A program made the translations under genes and the position numbers. Positions 47,608 to 57,790 of a DNA stretch of 64,000 nucleotides are shown piece after piece. Every line of letters starts with the position of its first letter. Positions within the stretch are counted from its first letter, which is position 1. Source of the stretch: Planctomycetaceae bacterium (GTDB lineage: Bacteria; Planctomycetota; Planctomycetia; Pirellulales; Thermoguttaceae). The notes under the pieces are model-generated. The model was not told where the DNA came from, did not search any database, and worked only from the letters and a program-made list of their open reading frames with translations. The stretch spans positions 1 to 64,000 of the forward strand of contig JAJFVC010000021.1 in assembly GCA_021372005.1 (NCBI GenBank), in the 5' to 3' direction.

Positions 47608-49712
47608 TCATCCGACGTCGCCCAATTCGAGCGATTTTCCGTAGCGAACCAGCATCATGCGCCGTAGTTTCGCGTGTTCTTCGGCGGCCAGCCCTGGGTC
47701 CGCGGCCACCAGCGATTGGGCGTCGCGGCGGGCTTCCTCCAGCAATGCCCGATCGTGCATCAGATCGGCGATCCTTAGCGGCGGCAGCCCGTGTTGCCGC
47801 GTGCCGAACAGGTCGCCGGGCCCTCGAAGCTGAAAATCCGTCTCGGCCAGCTCGAATCCGTCGGTCGACGCCACGAACGCCCGCAACCGTTTGCGCGATT
47901 CGTCGGTCTGTGGATCGCCAAACACGCAACAGAAGCCCGGATGCTTGCCTCGCGCGACGCGACCCCGCAATTGGTGCAACTGCGCCAGCCCAAAACGCTG
48001 CCCACTTTCGATGGTCATGAGCGTTGCGTTGGGCACGTCCACTCCCACTTCGACCACGGAGGTGGACACCAACACCTGGAGCTGACCGCGACGAAACCGC
48101 TCCATCACCTCGTCTTTTTCCTCGGCGGTCATTCGTCCGTGAATCAGCCCGAGCCGAAAGGCCTCCAGCGGACCGTTGGCCAACGATTCGTAAGTCTCCT
48201 CCACATTGGCCGCCTCGCCGCCGGCCGCCGCGTCCGACTCTTCGACCAGCGGCACCACGACGAACCCCTGGCGTCCTTCGCGCAGTTTTCGGCGAAAGAA
48301 ATCCCACCATTTCGCCCGGCGGCTTTCGTCGGCCAGATAGGTGTGCACCCGCTGGCGGCCCGGCGGACTGTCGCGCAGGGTCGAGATGTCCAGATCGCCG
48401 AACAGCGTCATCGTCATCGACCGGGGGATCGGCGTGGCGGTCATCACCAGGTAATGCGGATCGGGCCCGGCCTGTTTGAGCGTCGCCCGCTGACGGACGC
48501 CGAACTTGTGCTGCTCGTCGATCACGACCAGCCCCAGCTTGGCCATCGTCACGCCCTCTTGCAAAATCGCGTGGGTGCCGACGATCAAGTTCGCCTCGCC
48601 GGCGGCGATTTGCCGCAGCACCTCCTCGCGTTGCGCAGCCGGCTGGCCGCCGGTCAACAACACGCGCCGCACCTGGCTGGCCGCCAGCATCCGGTCGAGC
48701 GTTTGCGCGTGTTGACGGGCCAACACCTCGGTGGGCGCCATCAACACGGCCTGATAGCCGTGCGCGACGGCCAGCAGCATCGCGTAGGCGGCCACCACGG
48801 TCTTGCCGCTGCCGACGTCGCCTTGCAGCAGCCGGTTCATCGGCCGGGGCCCGGCCATGTCCGCCACGATTTCGGCGATCGCCTGACGCTGCCCGGCGGT
48901 CAATTCAAACGAGAAAAGCCGCCGAATCCGGGCGTCGATCCGCGCGGTCGCCTCCAACGCCGGGGCCTGACGCTGGTCGTGCTGCTGTCCGCGCCGCACG
49001 GCCAACGCAAGCTGAAGGATCAACAACTCCTGATAGATCAATCGTCGCCGGGCGCGGTCCAAGCTCTCACGGTCGTCCGGAAAATGCACCTGCGGCAACG
49101 CCCGCTGCAACGGCCAAAGCTCGTGCGCCGGCAGATACGTCTCGGGAAACACCTCGTCGAGCAGCGGAACGAACGCCGCGAGCGCGCCGCGCACGATCTT
49201 GCGGATCTGCCATTGCTGAAGGCCTTCGGTCAGCGGATAAACCGGCAGCAGGCGCGTCGCCGGCTCGTCCTCTTCCTGATCGAGCACGTCGACCTTGGGA
49301 TGGACCATTTGCCACACCAAGCCTTCGCGTTTTGGCTTGCCTGTGAACATCACGCGCTGGCCAATCGTGAACCGGTCGCGTTGGAAGGGCTGGTTGAACC
49401 AAAGGCCGCGCAGTTGTCCGGTCTTGCAGCGAAGCGAAACGCCCAACACGCATCCGCCGGCGTAGGTGCTGCGCTGGTCAACGTCTTCGACCACGCCGCG
49501 GACTGATTGCAGCCGTCCCTCCTCCAACCGATCGACGTCGCATTCGACGATTTCTTCGTAATCGCGAGGAAAGAAAAAGAGCACGTCGCAAACGACGCGC
49601 AGGCCCATGCGTTCGAGCAACTCCGCCCGGGCCGGTCCGACGCCCTTCAGAAACTGAACCGGCGTCGACAGCGTTTGGGCGATCGCGGCGTTCGGCGTTG
49701 GAGACTCGGCGG

Positions 49713-49716
<4 letters not shown>
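47608..49716 (-). CDS. recG: ATP-dependent DNA helicase RecG
   Basis: A 702-residue branch-migration helicase. The wedge domain has [20 protein letters not shown] and FFPRDYEE; Walker A is [18 protein letters not shown]; the DEAD-type motif is [17 protein letters not shown]; motif III is [11 protein letters not shown]; the TRG/C-terminal helicase part has [14 protein letters not shown]. Its ATG overlaps the pyrB stop (ATGA at 49716-49713). It reverses stalled replication forks. Confidence 0.95.
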
Positions 49717-50684
<968 letters not shown>

Positions 50685-50816
50685 GGCGGACGTCCTCCCA
50701 AAAGCCGGCCGGTTTCTCCTGACGAGGCCGGACAACCTTTCCGGCACGGGCAGTGATTTTAGCCCATTTACCCGTCTTTGCAAGCCGGTGGCCGACGACT
50801 CTACGGTTTCGTCGCG

Positions 50817-51788
50817 TCAGCCGATCGCTCGGCCCAACAGCCGCATCGCGTGATAACAGATCGCCAATGCGCCGATGGCCGCCAAAATCGTCATCACTTG
50901 GTCTTTGTTCGGCGACGGAAGGGACGTGGACGCCGGCGGTGCGGAAATCGCCGCGACGGGGGCCGACGCCGCCAGGTTTTGGTTTTGCGGCTGGACTGGA
51001 ACCATCGCTAACCGTTCGTCGCCGATCGGCCGCACGACTTGCTGTTGTTCGTGCAACGAGACGGGCAGGTTGGCCGGCGACGACTCTTGCCGGACCGGCG
51101 CCGCGTTGATCGCCACGACGGGGGGCCGTTCGCCGCGGGCCTGCTGGGCCAACAGGGCTTGGGCCGAGATCCGACGGAAATCGCCGTCGACCGAATTCAA
51201 AAACCAACGGAGCCGGCCGCAATAGCTGCCCGTGGTCCGACCGAACGCCGAGCCGAACAGCGTGCCGGCCAGTTCGCCGCGGCTGTTGAAAATCGGGCCG
51301 CCGGAGTCGCCGTTTCGGGCCGGCGCGCCCAACTCGATCATCTCGAACGGCTGATTGTTGCCCGGCGAGACGTATTGGGTCACCTGCCCGCTCAGGATCC
51401 GATAGGAGCCGCTCCCGTAGCCGGCGATCGAGACCAGCTCGCCCGGCTGCGGGGCCTCGGCGGCCAGCGGCACCGGCGCGACGTTCGGACGTCGGATGGC
51501 CAGCGCGGCCAGATCCCAATCGCGGTCGGTTCCCAACAGATAGGCCCCCGAGCGAAAACCGTCGGGAAAATAGACAAGGATCGGGCCTATCGCGTCGCGG
51601 ACCACATGCCAGTTGGTCAGCACCAGACCGGAAGACTCGTTGACGGCCACCAGCGTGCCGGATCCGTAAGATACGCCATCGCGTTCCGGCGCCGCGACTC
51701 GCACGACGGCCGGGTGTGGCGGCGGCGCCGCTGCGCAAAACGAAGCGGCGACGGCAAGGATCGCCAACGCCCTTACAAACGGACCCAT
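50817..51788 (-). CDS. Trypsin-like serine protease, membrane-anchored
   Basis: A 323-residue protein with a signal peptide (ends FCAAAP, about residue 21). The catalytic triad is visible: His in VLTNWHVV, Asp in DRDWDLAALAI, Ser in NGDSGGPIF. A Pro/Ala/Gln-rich linker and a C-terminal hydrophobic helix (VMTILAAIGALAICYHAM) follow, so the catalytic domain is probably exported and tethered. No PDZ domain is present, unlike DegP. Start: ATG at 51788. Confidence 0.82.
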   Translation of the reverse strand: MGPFVRALAILAVAASFCAAAPPPHPAVVRVAAPERDGVSYGSGTLVAVNESSGLVLTNWHVVRDAIGPILVYFPDGFRSGAYLLGTDRDWDLAALAIRRPNVAPVPLAAEAPQPGELVSIAGYGSGSYRILSGQVTQYVSPGNNQPFEMIELGAPARNGDSGGPIFNSRGELAGTLFGSAFGRTTGSYCGRLRWFLNSVDGDFRRISAQALLAQQARGERPPVVAINAAPVRQESSPANLPVSLHEQQQVVRPIGDERLAMVPVQPQNQNLAASAPVAAISAPPASTSLPSPNKDQVMTILAAIGALAICYHAMRLLGRAIG

Positions 51789-51908
51789 CACGGCAATCTC
51801 GATGGGACGGGCCGCGAACCCGTCGCCTAGCACGGAACAGGCCGGCCACCTGTCCCACCCATGGATAACACCCCCTCGGGTGTTGTCGGCCGCGACGCGA
51901 ACCGCCGA

Positions 51909-53195
51909 TTAGCGTTTTTCGAGCGGCGTGTAGTCCGTCTTGGGCTGCCCGGTATAGATTTGCCGAGGGCGCAAAATTTTCGTGCTGGGATCGTCGTGCT
52001 GCTCTTTCCAATGGGCGATCCAGCCCGGCAACCGCCCGATGGCGAAACAGACCGTAAACATGTTGGTCGGGATGCCCATCGCCCGCAACAGGATCCCGCT
52101 GTAGAAGTCGACGTTTGGATACAGCCGCCGATCGACGAAATACGGGTCGGCCAGGGCCAATTCCTCGAGCTTTCGGGCGATGTCCAGCAGCGGATCCTTG
52201 CGTTTCAACTGATGGAAGACCTTGTCGCACGCCTCTTTGAGGATTTTGGCCCGCGGATCGTAGTTGCGATAGACGCGGTGGCCGAACCCGTAGAGCCGGA
52301 ACGGATTGGTTTTATCTTTGGCCTCGCGGATGCAATCCTCGGGCGACAGTCCGCCGTCGTGGATCCGTTGGAGCATTTCCATCACCTCGACGTTCGCGCC
52401 GCCGTGCAGCGGGCCCCACAACGCGCAAACGGCCGCAGCGCACGAAGCAAACAGGTTGGCCTTCGCCGAGCCCACGATCCGGACGGTCGACGTGCTGCAA
52501 TTCTGTTCGTGGTCGGCGTGCAAAATGAACATCAGATTCAAGGCGTCTTCGACCTCCCGCGTCACAATGTACTGCTGGTAGGGCAGCGAAAACATCATAT
52601 GCAGGAAGTTGGCGCAATAACGCAGGTGCGGGTCGGGATAGTTGACCGGCAATCCCAAGGAACGGCGATAGGAAAACGCCGCGATCGTACGCACCTTGCT
52701 GATCAATCGGGCCGCCGCCGCTTCCAGCGACTCCTCGTCCTCCAGGGCCAAAAGCTCCTGATGGTAGCAGGCCAGATGGCTCAACGTGGCCGACAGGATG
52801 GCCATCGGCGGGGCGTCGGGCGGAATGTGCTGGAACTGATGTTTCACGCCTTCGTGCAGCAGCTCGTTCTCCGTCAGCAGGTTGCTGAACCGGACCAATT
52901 CCTCGCGTTTCGGCAGCCGGCCGAAGATCAGCATCCACGCCGCCTCGACGAAGTTCGGCTTGACCGTAAACTGTTCGATCGGGATCCCGCGATAGCGCAA
53001 AACGCCCTGTTCGCCGTCGATGAACGTGATGGCGCTGCGACAAAGGCTCGTATTGCCCAGCGAGGGGTCAAACGTGACCACCCCCGTCTGATCGCGAAGC
53101 TTCGTGATGTCGAGGGCCCGGTCGCCCTCCGTCCCCTCCAAAATGGGCAATTCGATTTTCTGATCGCCAACGGTCAGGATCGCCTTGTCCGCCAT
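51909..53195 (-). CDS. gltA: Citrate synthase
   Basis: A 428-residue enzyme that condenses acetyl-CoA with oxaloacetate. Catalytic His residues lie in LHADHEQNCSTSTVR and GFGHRVYRNYDPRAKIL, and the Asp is in LYPNVDFYSGI. The N-terminal beta-rich part (MADKAILTVGDQKIELPILE) is that of the type II, Gram-negative-like enzyme, which is often NADH-regulated. ATG at 53195 after GTGAGG, with a promoter candidate upstream. Confidence 0.96.
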   Translation of the reverse strand: MADKAILTVGDQKIELPILEGTEGDRALDITKLRDQTGVVTFDPSLGNTSLCRSAITFIDGEQGVLRYRGIPIEQFTVKPNFVEAAWMLIFGRLPKREELVRFSNLLTENELLHEGVKHQFQHIPPDAPPMAILSATLSHLACYHQELLALEDEESLEAAAARLISKVRTIAAFSYRRSLGLPVNYPDPHLRYCANFLHMMFSLPYQQYIVTREVEDALNLMFILHADHEQNCSTSTVRIVGSAKANLFASCAAAVCALWGPLHGGANVEVMEMLQRIHDGGLSPEDCIREAKDKTNPFRLYGFGHRVYRNYDPRAKILKEACDKVFHQLKRKDPLLDIARKLEELALADPYFVDRRLYPNVDFYSGILLRAMGIPTNMFTVCFAIGRLPGWIAHWKEQHDDPSTKILRPRQIYTGQPKTDYTPLEKR

Positions 53196-53239
53196 AGGGC
53201 ACCTCACGGTTTTTTTCTTGAGCCGCACCAAACCTCTCG

Positions 53240-53267
53240 ATGATACCCCAATCAGCCCGAAAAGCAA
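53240..53267 (-). promoter_or_regulatory. Candidate promoter of the citrate synthase gene
   Basis: On the minus strand, TTGCTT (53267-53262) and TATCAT (53245-53240) are 16 bases apart, about 45 bases upstream of the ATG. Confidence 0.4.
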
Positions 53268-53445
53268 TGGGCGGCTATGCTAAAATAGGTAAATTACGCA
53301 ATCTCGCAAAAGAAACAAAAAACCGATCCGACGCCGGCCGTCGAACGAAACGCGTCTCCGTCGTTTTGCCATAGCATTGTTTTGGGCTTTTGCTTATGAT
53401 CCCCGCCTGCTTGGGCTTGCCCGTGATTCGTCAAGGAGGACGAAC

Positions 53446-54753
53446 ATGAACTCGCTAAAGAATCTGTTGATCCTCATTGTGTTGGGGGCCATCGGATATG
53501 GGCTGTACAATTCGCTGGCCAAGAGCAACATCGAATCGAGCAGCTCGTCGGAGACGGCTCCGCCTTGGTCGGCGACCTCGACCAATTTGGACGTTTCCAA
53601 CGGAGCGACGGCGTCGCCTAATTCGTTGGCCTTGAAGGCGCCCGGCGTCCCGCCGGCGGTTCAACCCACGACGGCAATTCCACCGTCGACCTCTCCGCTG
53701 CAGCCCGCCTCGCCGGCGGCTCCTTACGCCTCTTCCGTTCCGCCGACCATGGCGTCGACGTCGACCGCCTCGACTCCTGCATCGGCCGCTTTCGATGCAC
53801 CAAGCGCTGCGCCGCCGAGCGTCGTCCGCCCAAGTGTGCCCAACCCGGCGCCGACGATGCCGGATCGTCCAACGGCCCTGCCCGCCACGTCGAATCCAAC
53901 GTCGTCGCTTGCCGCCGCGAACACTGAGTCTTCGTCCAATTCGCTGTCGAGCGTGGTGCGCAACTTGGCGCCGCCGCCCGGCGCGACGGCCGCGGCCAAC
54001 ACGGTCGACACGCTGGTGCAGAGCAAATTCACCGCATTTATGGACGCCGTCAAGAAAAAGCTCGATGAAGGCAAACTGGCCGAGGCCCATTTGGCGCTGA
54101 GTACGTTGTACGGCAATCCCGACCTGCCGCCGGACCAAGCCAAGCAGATCACCGACTTGTTGGACCAATTGGCCGGCACGGTGATCTACTCGCGCAAGCA
54201 CTATTTGGAGCCGCCCTATCGCACGCAGCCGGGCGACACGCTCGATCGCATCGCCCAACAATACAACGTGCCTTGGGAACTGCTGGGGCACATCAACGGC
54301 CTGCTACCGCCGGGCAACGTCGATCCCGGAGTGAAGGACCGGCCGCTTCCGCAGGGGACCGAGTTGAAAGTCGTTCGCGGTCCGTTCGAGGCCGTCGTGC
54401 GGCTGGATCGTCGGGAATTGGCGTTGATGGTGCAAAACCGTTACGCCGGTCGGTTCCGCATCGGCGTGGGCCGCGACCAACCAAAACTGGAGGGCGAGTA
54501 CACGGTCCGCGACAAAGTGGCCAATCCGACCTACTACGGTCCCGACGGCGTGACCATTCCGTCCAGCGACCCGAAAAACCCGCTGGGCGCCGCCTGGATC
54601 GGCCTGACCGACCGGATCGGCATCCACGGAACCGGCGATCCGCAGGCGATCGGCCGCGACGACAACCGCGGCACGATTTGCGTGGGGGAACGCGACTTGC
54701 AGGATCTTTATGGTATACTGTCGGTCGGATCGCGCGTGACCGTGTTGCGATAG
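53446..54753 (+). CDS. Membrane-anchored LysM and L,D-transpeptidase-like (YkuD) protein
   Basis: A 435-residue protein with an N-terminal membrane helix (LLILIVLGAIGYGLY), a long Pro/Ala/Ser/Thr-rich linker (about 30-200), a helical segment, a LysM motif (about 260-310, YRTQPGDTLDRIAQQYNVPW) and a YkuD domain (about 325-435). The active-site region has IHGTGD (H394) and GTICVG (C412), but the usual SHGC tetrad is GTIC, so activity is uncertain. It would cross-link or bind peptidoglycan. ATG at 53446 after AAGGAGGA. Confidence 0.8.
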   Translation: MNSLKNLLILIVLGAIGYGLYNSLAKSNIESSSSSETAPPWSATSTNLDVSNGATASPNSLALKAPGVPPAVQPTTAIPPSTSPLQPASPAAPYASSVPPTMASTSTASTPASAAFDAPSAAPPSVVRPSVPNPAPTMPDRPTALPATSNPTSSLAAANTESSSNSLSSVVRNLAPPPGATAAANTVDTLVQSKFTAFMDAVKKKLDEGKLAEAHLALSTLYGNPDLPPDQAKQITDLLDQLAGTVIYSRKHYLEPPYRTQPGDTLDRIAQQYNVPWELLGHINGLLPPGNVDPGVKDRPLPQGTELKVVRGPFEAVVRLDRRELALMVQNRYAGRFRIGVGRDQPKLEGEYTVRDKVANPTYYGPDGVTIPSSDPKNPLGAAWIGLTDRIGIHGTGDPQAIGRDDNRGTICVGERDLQDLYGILSVGSRVTVLR

Positions 54754-54834
54754 CCGCAGCCGCGAGCTGTTGTTTTCGCGTCCCATCCACCGTCCAGATC
54801 AAAAAAACGCCCTGCGCAAGAAGAGAGACCGCCC

Positions 54835-55275
54835 ATGCCGTGCCGAGGAGTCCGCGGCGCCACGACCGCCGACGACAACCGTCCCGAAGAGATTTTGAAG
54901 GCCACGCGTCAACTCCTGGCGCTGCTGATCCGCCAAAACGGCATCCGGCCCGAGGATGTTTGCAGCGCGACCTTTTCGACGACCACGGATCTGGACGCGG
55001 AGTTTCCGGCGTTGGCCGCGCGCCAGTTGGGCTGGATCGACGTGGCGCTGATGTGCGTTCACGAGTTGGACGTGCCCGGTTCGCTGCGCCATTGCATCCG
55101 CGTTCTGTTGCATTGGAACACCGACAAATCGCCCGAAGAGATCGTGCACGTCTATGTGAAAGGCGCGTCCGGACTGCGGCCCGACCGCTCCAAGCTGCCG
55201 CCGGTCGATTGGAAAGAGCTCGAAGACTGGATCGACGAGCACAAGAGCGACGCAGCCCGCCCGATCCGGAAATAG
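54835..55275 (+). CDS. aroH: Chorismate mutase, AroH type
   Basis: A 146-residue trimeric chorismate mutase that converts chorismate to prephenate. [60 protein letters not shown] and [14 protein letters not shown] align with the Bacillus AroH pattern, including the active-site Arg in RGATT and Arg in CIRVLLH. A short C-terminal extension is extra. It is not fused to a dehydrogenase or dehydratase. Confidence 0.93.
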   Translation: MPCRGVRGATTADDNRPEEILKATRQLLALLIRQNGIRPEDVCSATFSTTTDLDAEFPALAARQLGWIDVALMCVHELDVPGSLRHCIRVLLHWNTDKSPEEIVHVYVKGASGLRPDRSKLPPVDWKELEDWIDEHKSDAARPIRK

Positions 55276-55440
55276 TTTGCGAATCACGCGGCAAAATTGC
55301 GGCCATCGCGTCAGCCGTTGCGGCCCCCGCAAGAAGCCATGCCTCTTTTTTTCCCGGGAAATCGCATCCAACGGGCCGGCCAAGCTACGAACCTCGGATG
55401 GTTTTCCCTCCCAGCGATCCCATGTTGAGGTCAAGATCCT

Positions 55441-55908
55441 ATGCATCGAGCGTTTTTACATGAGGCTATTCGCCTTTCGATCGAAAAAAGTCAGGCCGGA
55501 GAGGGCGGGCCATTCGGGGCTGTGATTGTGCGAAACGACGAAATCGTGGGGCGTGGATGGAATCGTGTTACCTCGGCCAAGGATCCCACCGCACACGCCG
55601 AGATAATGGCCATTCGAGACGCCTGCAAAAATCTTGACACCTTTTCGCTGGCCGGCTGCCATCTTTACACCAGTTGCGAACCGTGTCCCATGTGTCTGGC
55701 GGCTATTTATTGGGCCCGCTTAGACCGGGTGTGCTATGCCGCCACCCGTCACGACGCCGCCGCAGCCGGCTTTGACGACCGCCGCATCTACGAGGAGCTG
55801 GCCATGGACATGGACCGCCGTTCCATTCCCATGACGCAAGACCTTCACGACGAGGCGTGCCAAGCATTTCGTGATTGGCTGAAAAATCCCCACCGAACGC
55901 CCTACTGA
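55441..55908 (+). CDS. guaD: Guanine deaminase (cytidine-deaminase fold)
   Basis: A 155-residue zinc enzyme converting guanine to xanthine. HAE in DPTAHAEIMAIRDAC and CEPCPMCLAAIYWARLDRV are the zinc motifs. TRHDAAAAGFDDRRIYEELA and the C-terminal end (FRDWLKNPHRTPY) fit the GuaD branch rather than TadA. ATG at 55441 with GAGG upstream. It was distinguished from TadA by the DD(R/A) motif and C-terminus; the substrate is still a prediction. Confidence 0.88.
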   Translation: MHRAFLHEAIRLSIEKSQAGEGGPFGAVIVRNDEIVGRGWNRVTSAKDPTAHAEIMAIRDACKNLDTFSLAGCHLYTSCEPCPMCLAAIYWARLDRVCYAATRHDAAAAGFDDRRIYEELAMDMDRRSIPMTQDLHDEACQAFRDWLKNPHRTPY

Positions 55909-55936
55909 CAACACCTGAATTGAAATACGGCCAACG

Positions 55937-55997
55937 TGAAAACCACGCGATTGCCGGCATTTCGCGCCCCCGCCATTTTTGTGACGGTGTGGACCTA
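55937..55997 (+). repeat. Dispersed intergenic repeat, copy B
   Basis: Matches 42814-42874 across about 61 bases, with the same blocks (AAAACCACGC, TTGCCGGC, CGCGCCC, GTGTGGACCTA). Copy A retains CCGTCAC and this copy GTGACGG at matching places, as if each had lost one arm of a common hairpin. It lies 29 bases after the guaD stop, in the same orientation as copy A. Confidence 0.65.
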
Positions 55998-55998
55998 C

Positions 55999-56193
55999 TC
56001 AGGATTCGTTTTCCGTCGGCAACGGCTCATGCGGTCGGACACCGTATTTTTTCCGCCTAGCCCGGCCGTGAGGACAGCCGCCAAAAGTCACGATCCACTC
56101 GATTTTTTGAAGGAACTTAGCCAACCGATTGCCTTGTCTGGCTCTGGTGCAAATGGGGCATTTCTTTTCACAAAAATCTGGATCACCGATCAT
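55999..56193 (-). CDS. Small zinc-finger-like protein
   Basis: A 64-residue basic protein: CEKKCPICTRARQ near residue 10, then FGGCPHGRARRKKYGVRPHE. Four Cys/His pairs (CPIC...CPH) could form a zinc site. ATG at 56193 is preceded by GGAGGG ten bases upstream. It looks like a small planctomycete-type protein but no family name was recognised. It sits in a low-GC stretch beside the DUF2089-type gene. Confidence 0.45.
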   Translation of the reverse strand: MIGDPDFCEKKCPICTRARQGNRLAKFLQKIEWIVTFGGCPHGRARRKKYGVRPHEPLPTENES

Positions 56194-56384
56194 GATCGCC
56201 ACCCTCCGGCCTTCTTGGCTCGATCTTAAACGGCTGTCGCCAACAGTGCAACCGGGAAGTCGATATCGCCGCCAACGATGGTGTTCGCTTCCACGAGGAG
56301 TTTTTCGTACATAGCCTCGAATTTGCTGATTATGCTGTTAAGTCTCTTCTCTTACCTCCCTCGACAATGAAAACGTGGGAGATG
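56194..56384. other. Intergenic stretch without a recognised gene
   Basis: About 190 bases, lower in GC than the surroundings. No credible coding frame, hairpin or promoter was recognised. Confidence 0.4.
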
Positions 56385-57236
56385 CTACCCAGCATCCATC
56401 GCCGCCATTTTTCGTAGTTCGATCTGCTGGTAGCGACGGTGAAGCATTGGAAAGTTTCCACCAAAGACTGCCGCAAGAATTGTTCCGCCCAAAAGAAGCG
56501 GATAGTAGACCGCGTAAGGCTGACCTAATACCACCGCTACGAGACCAACCACGAGACTTACCATTCCTAAGACAGCCAGGGTTGTCGTCAGCACTAGGAC
56601 AAATCGTCGGGCTTTGCCGAGGCCGGATAGAATTCCGATGGTCGCTCCCAACAGACCAAGAATCGAACCTCCAACGCCGCCGATCCAACCACCGGCCCGC
56701 CCATTCCACCAACCGTTTGGATATTGGACGATCTTCAACGGCCCCACAAAGACGGTGCCACGGCCAGCAAAGACTATGTTGACAATAAGCCGAGTTGGCA
56801 GACCGCTTTTTTTGTCCGTGAAGAAGGGCAGCGTGAAAGGACGCCAATCGGATGAGCCTTGCAGAGACTGCATTGGTCCCGATTCTCCCAACGTTCGTGA
56901 GAAAAACCTTCTCCCATCGGCAAAACAACTCCACATCTCCAGATAGCTTGTTTTCTGAACGTTCTCATAGCGGATTTTTCCCTCCACAGCGTAGTGGAAG
57001 GTGGAAATGCCCGGATTCTTGATGTCGAACAATACCACGGACTTTGAGTTTTCCGATGGATTATCGATTCGCAGTTGTTCTTGCGGCCCCGATGTGCCGC
57101 CTGGCTGAATCTCACCTACGGTGGATTGTCCCATCTTCTGGAGTTCAGCCCAAGAGAATGTCCGCACCGTTTCTTGAGCAAACGCTGTCGGGACACAGGC
57201 CCATAGGAGAAGACCGATTGCAATGCTATGTTTCAT
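56385..57236 (-). CDS. Secreted or membrane hypothetical protein
   Basis: A 283-residue protein with a signal peptide (ends VPTAFAQET, about residue 21), a soluble beta-rich domain (about 22-175: SVVLFDIKNPGISTFHYAVE, IRYENVQKTSYLEMWSCFAD, LPTRLIVNIVFAGRGTVFVG) and three or four C-terminal membrane helices (about 180-270). It overlaps the upstream regulator gene by 11 bases, so translation is coupled. Codon use and GC are lower than in neighbours. Function unknown. Pairing with a DUF2089-type regulator suggests a small two-gene regulatory cassette. Confidence 0.65.
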   Translation of the reverse strand: MKHSIAIGLLLWACVPTAFAQETVRTFSWAELQKMGQSTVGEIQPGGTSGPQEQLRIDNPSENSKSVVLFDIKNPGISTFHYAVEGKIRYENVQKTSYLEMWSCFADGRRFFSRTLGESGPMQSLQGSSDWRPFTLPFFTDKKSGLPTRLIVNIVFAGRGTVFVGPLKIVQYPNGWWNGRAGGWIGGVGGSILGLLGATIGILSGLGKARRFVLVLTTTLAVLGMVSLVVGLVAVVLGQPYAVYYPLLLGGTILAAVFGGNFPMLHRRYQQIELRKMAAMDAG

Positions 57237-57543
57237 GGCGACCTTCCAGTTCCCCCTTGTGTGCGGCCAAGAGCCGCTTGAATGTCGCTGAATCAAACTT
57301 GCCCTCCGCAAACTGAACTCGGAGCAGTTTTTCGAAGGGCGATGTCACTTGTTGTTCTTCCGCCACCTGAACTTTGGCGATCAACCGGTCGAGACGCAAC
57401 CGAACGGTCGGGTAACTGATGCCATACGCTGTCGCCAAATCCTTCAGCGAGCCAGAAGCGAGAACAAACCGTTTGATGAAGGTCAAATCTTCCTCCGTGA
57501 GGAAGTCCACCCACGTCTTCGGAGGTGAGCTGGAACGATTCAT
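57226..57543 (-). CDS. DUF2089-type helix-turn-helix regulator
   Basis: A 105-residue protein: WVDFLTEEDLTFIKRFVLAS begins the DUF2089-like part and DLATAYGISYPTVRLRLDRL is a clear helix-turn-helix (about 37-58). C-terminal residues FAEGKFDSATFKRLLAAHKG are helical. It is translationally coupled to the membrane protein gene. Its promoter carries an inverted repeat across the -35, typical of autoregulation. GC is lower than in most of the window. Confidence 0.7.
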   Translation of the reverse strand: MNRSSSPPKTWVDFLTEEDLTFIKRFVLASGSLKDLATAYGISYPTVRLRLDRLIAKVQVAEEQQVTSPFEKLLRVQFAEGKFDSATFKRLLAAHKGELEGRHET

Positions 57544-57549
57544 GCCCGC

Positions 57550-57593
57550 ATTTTACATTCAATAAAACAAAAGTCAATATACATTTTATTAAA
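57550..57593 (-). promoter_or_regulatory. Promoter and inverted-repeat operator of the DUF2089-type gene
   Basis: On the minus strand, TTGACT (57577-57572) and TAAAAT (57555-57550) have a 16-base spacer. An inverted repeat TTTAATAAAA / TTTTATTGAA (57593-57584 and 57567-57558, 9 of 10 matched) brackets the -35 element. It is an A/T-rich island in a GC-rich window. Confidence 0.55.
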
Positions 57594-57751
57594 CATCAAG
57601 AATATGCCAATTGAGGATGGAAAGGGGCGAGTTTTTGGCAACAGAAAAGGTTCCCGCCTCCTTTTACCTTGCAAGGCTTGTGGCACCGCTGTGGCACCCA
57701 ACTCCACAGCAAGAAACCTGCGAAAACGCCTTGTTTTCGCGTATATATATG

Positions 57752-57788
57752 AAAAAAGCCGACTTAGGATTTCTCCCAAGTCGGCTTT
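57752..57788 (-). terminator. Rho-independent terminator of ssrA
   Basis: Perfect 11-bp stem AAAGCCGACTT / AAGTCGGCTTT (57755-57765 with 57778-57788) with a 12-base loop; on the minus strand it is followed by a run of Ts, just after the tmRNA 3' end. Confidence 0.75.
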
Positions 57789-57790
57789 AG

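Noticed and set aside
55909-57790. Defined integrative element with attachment sites
   Set aside because: No integrase was recognised and no second copy of the tmRNA 3' end was seen by eye. The composition signal is kept as a finding, but element boundaries are not claimed.
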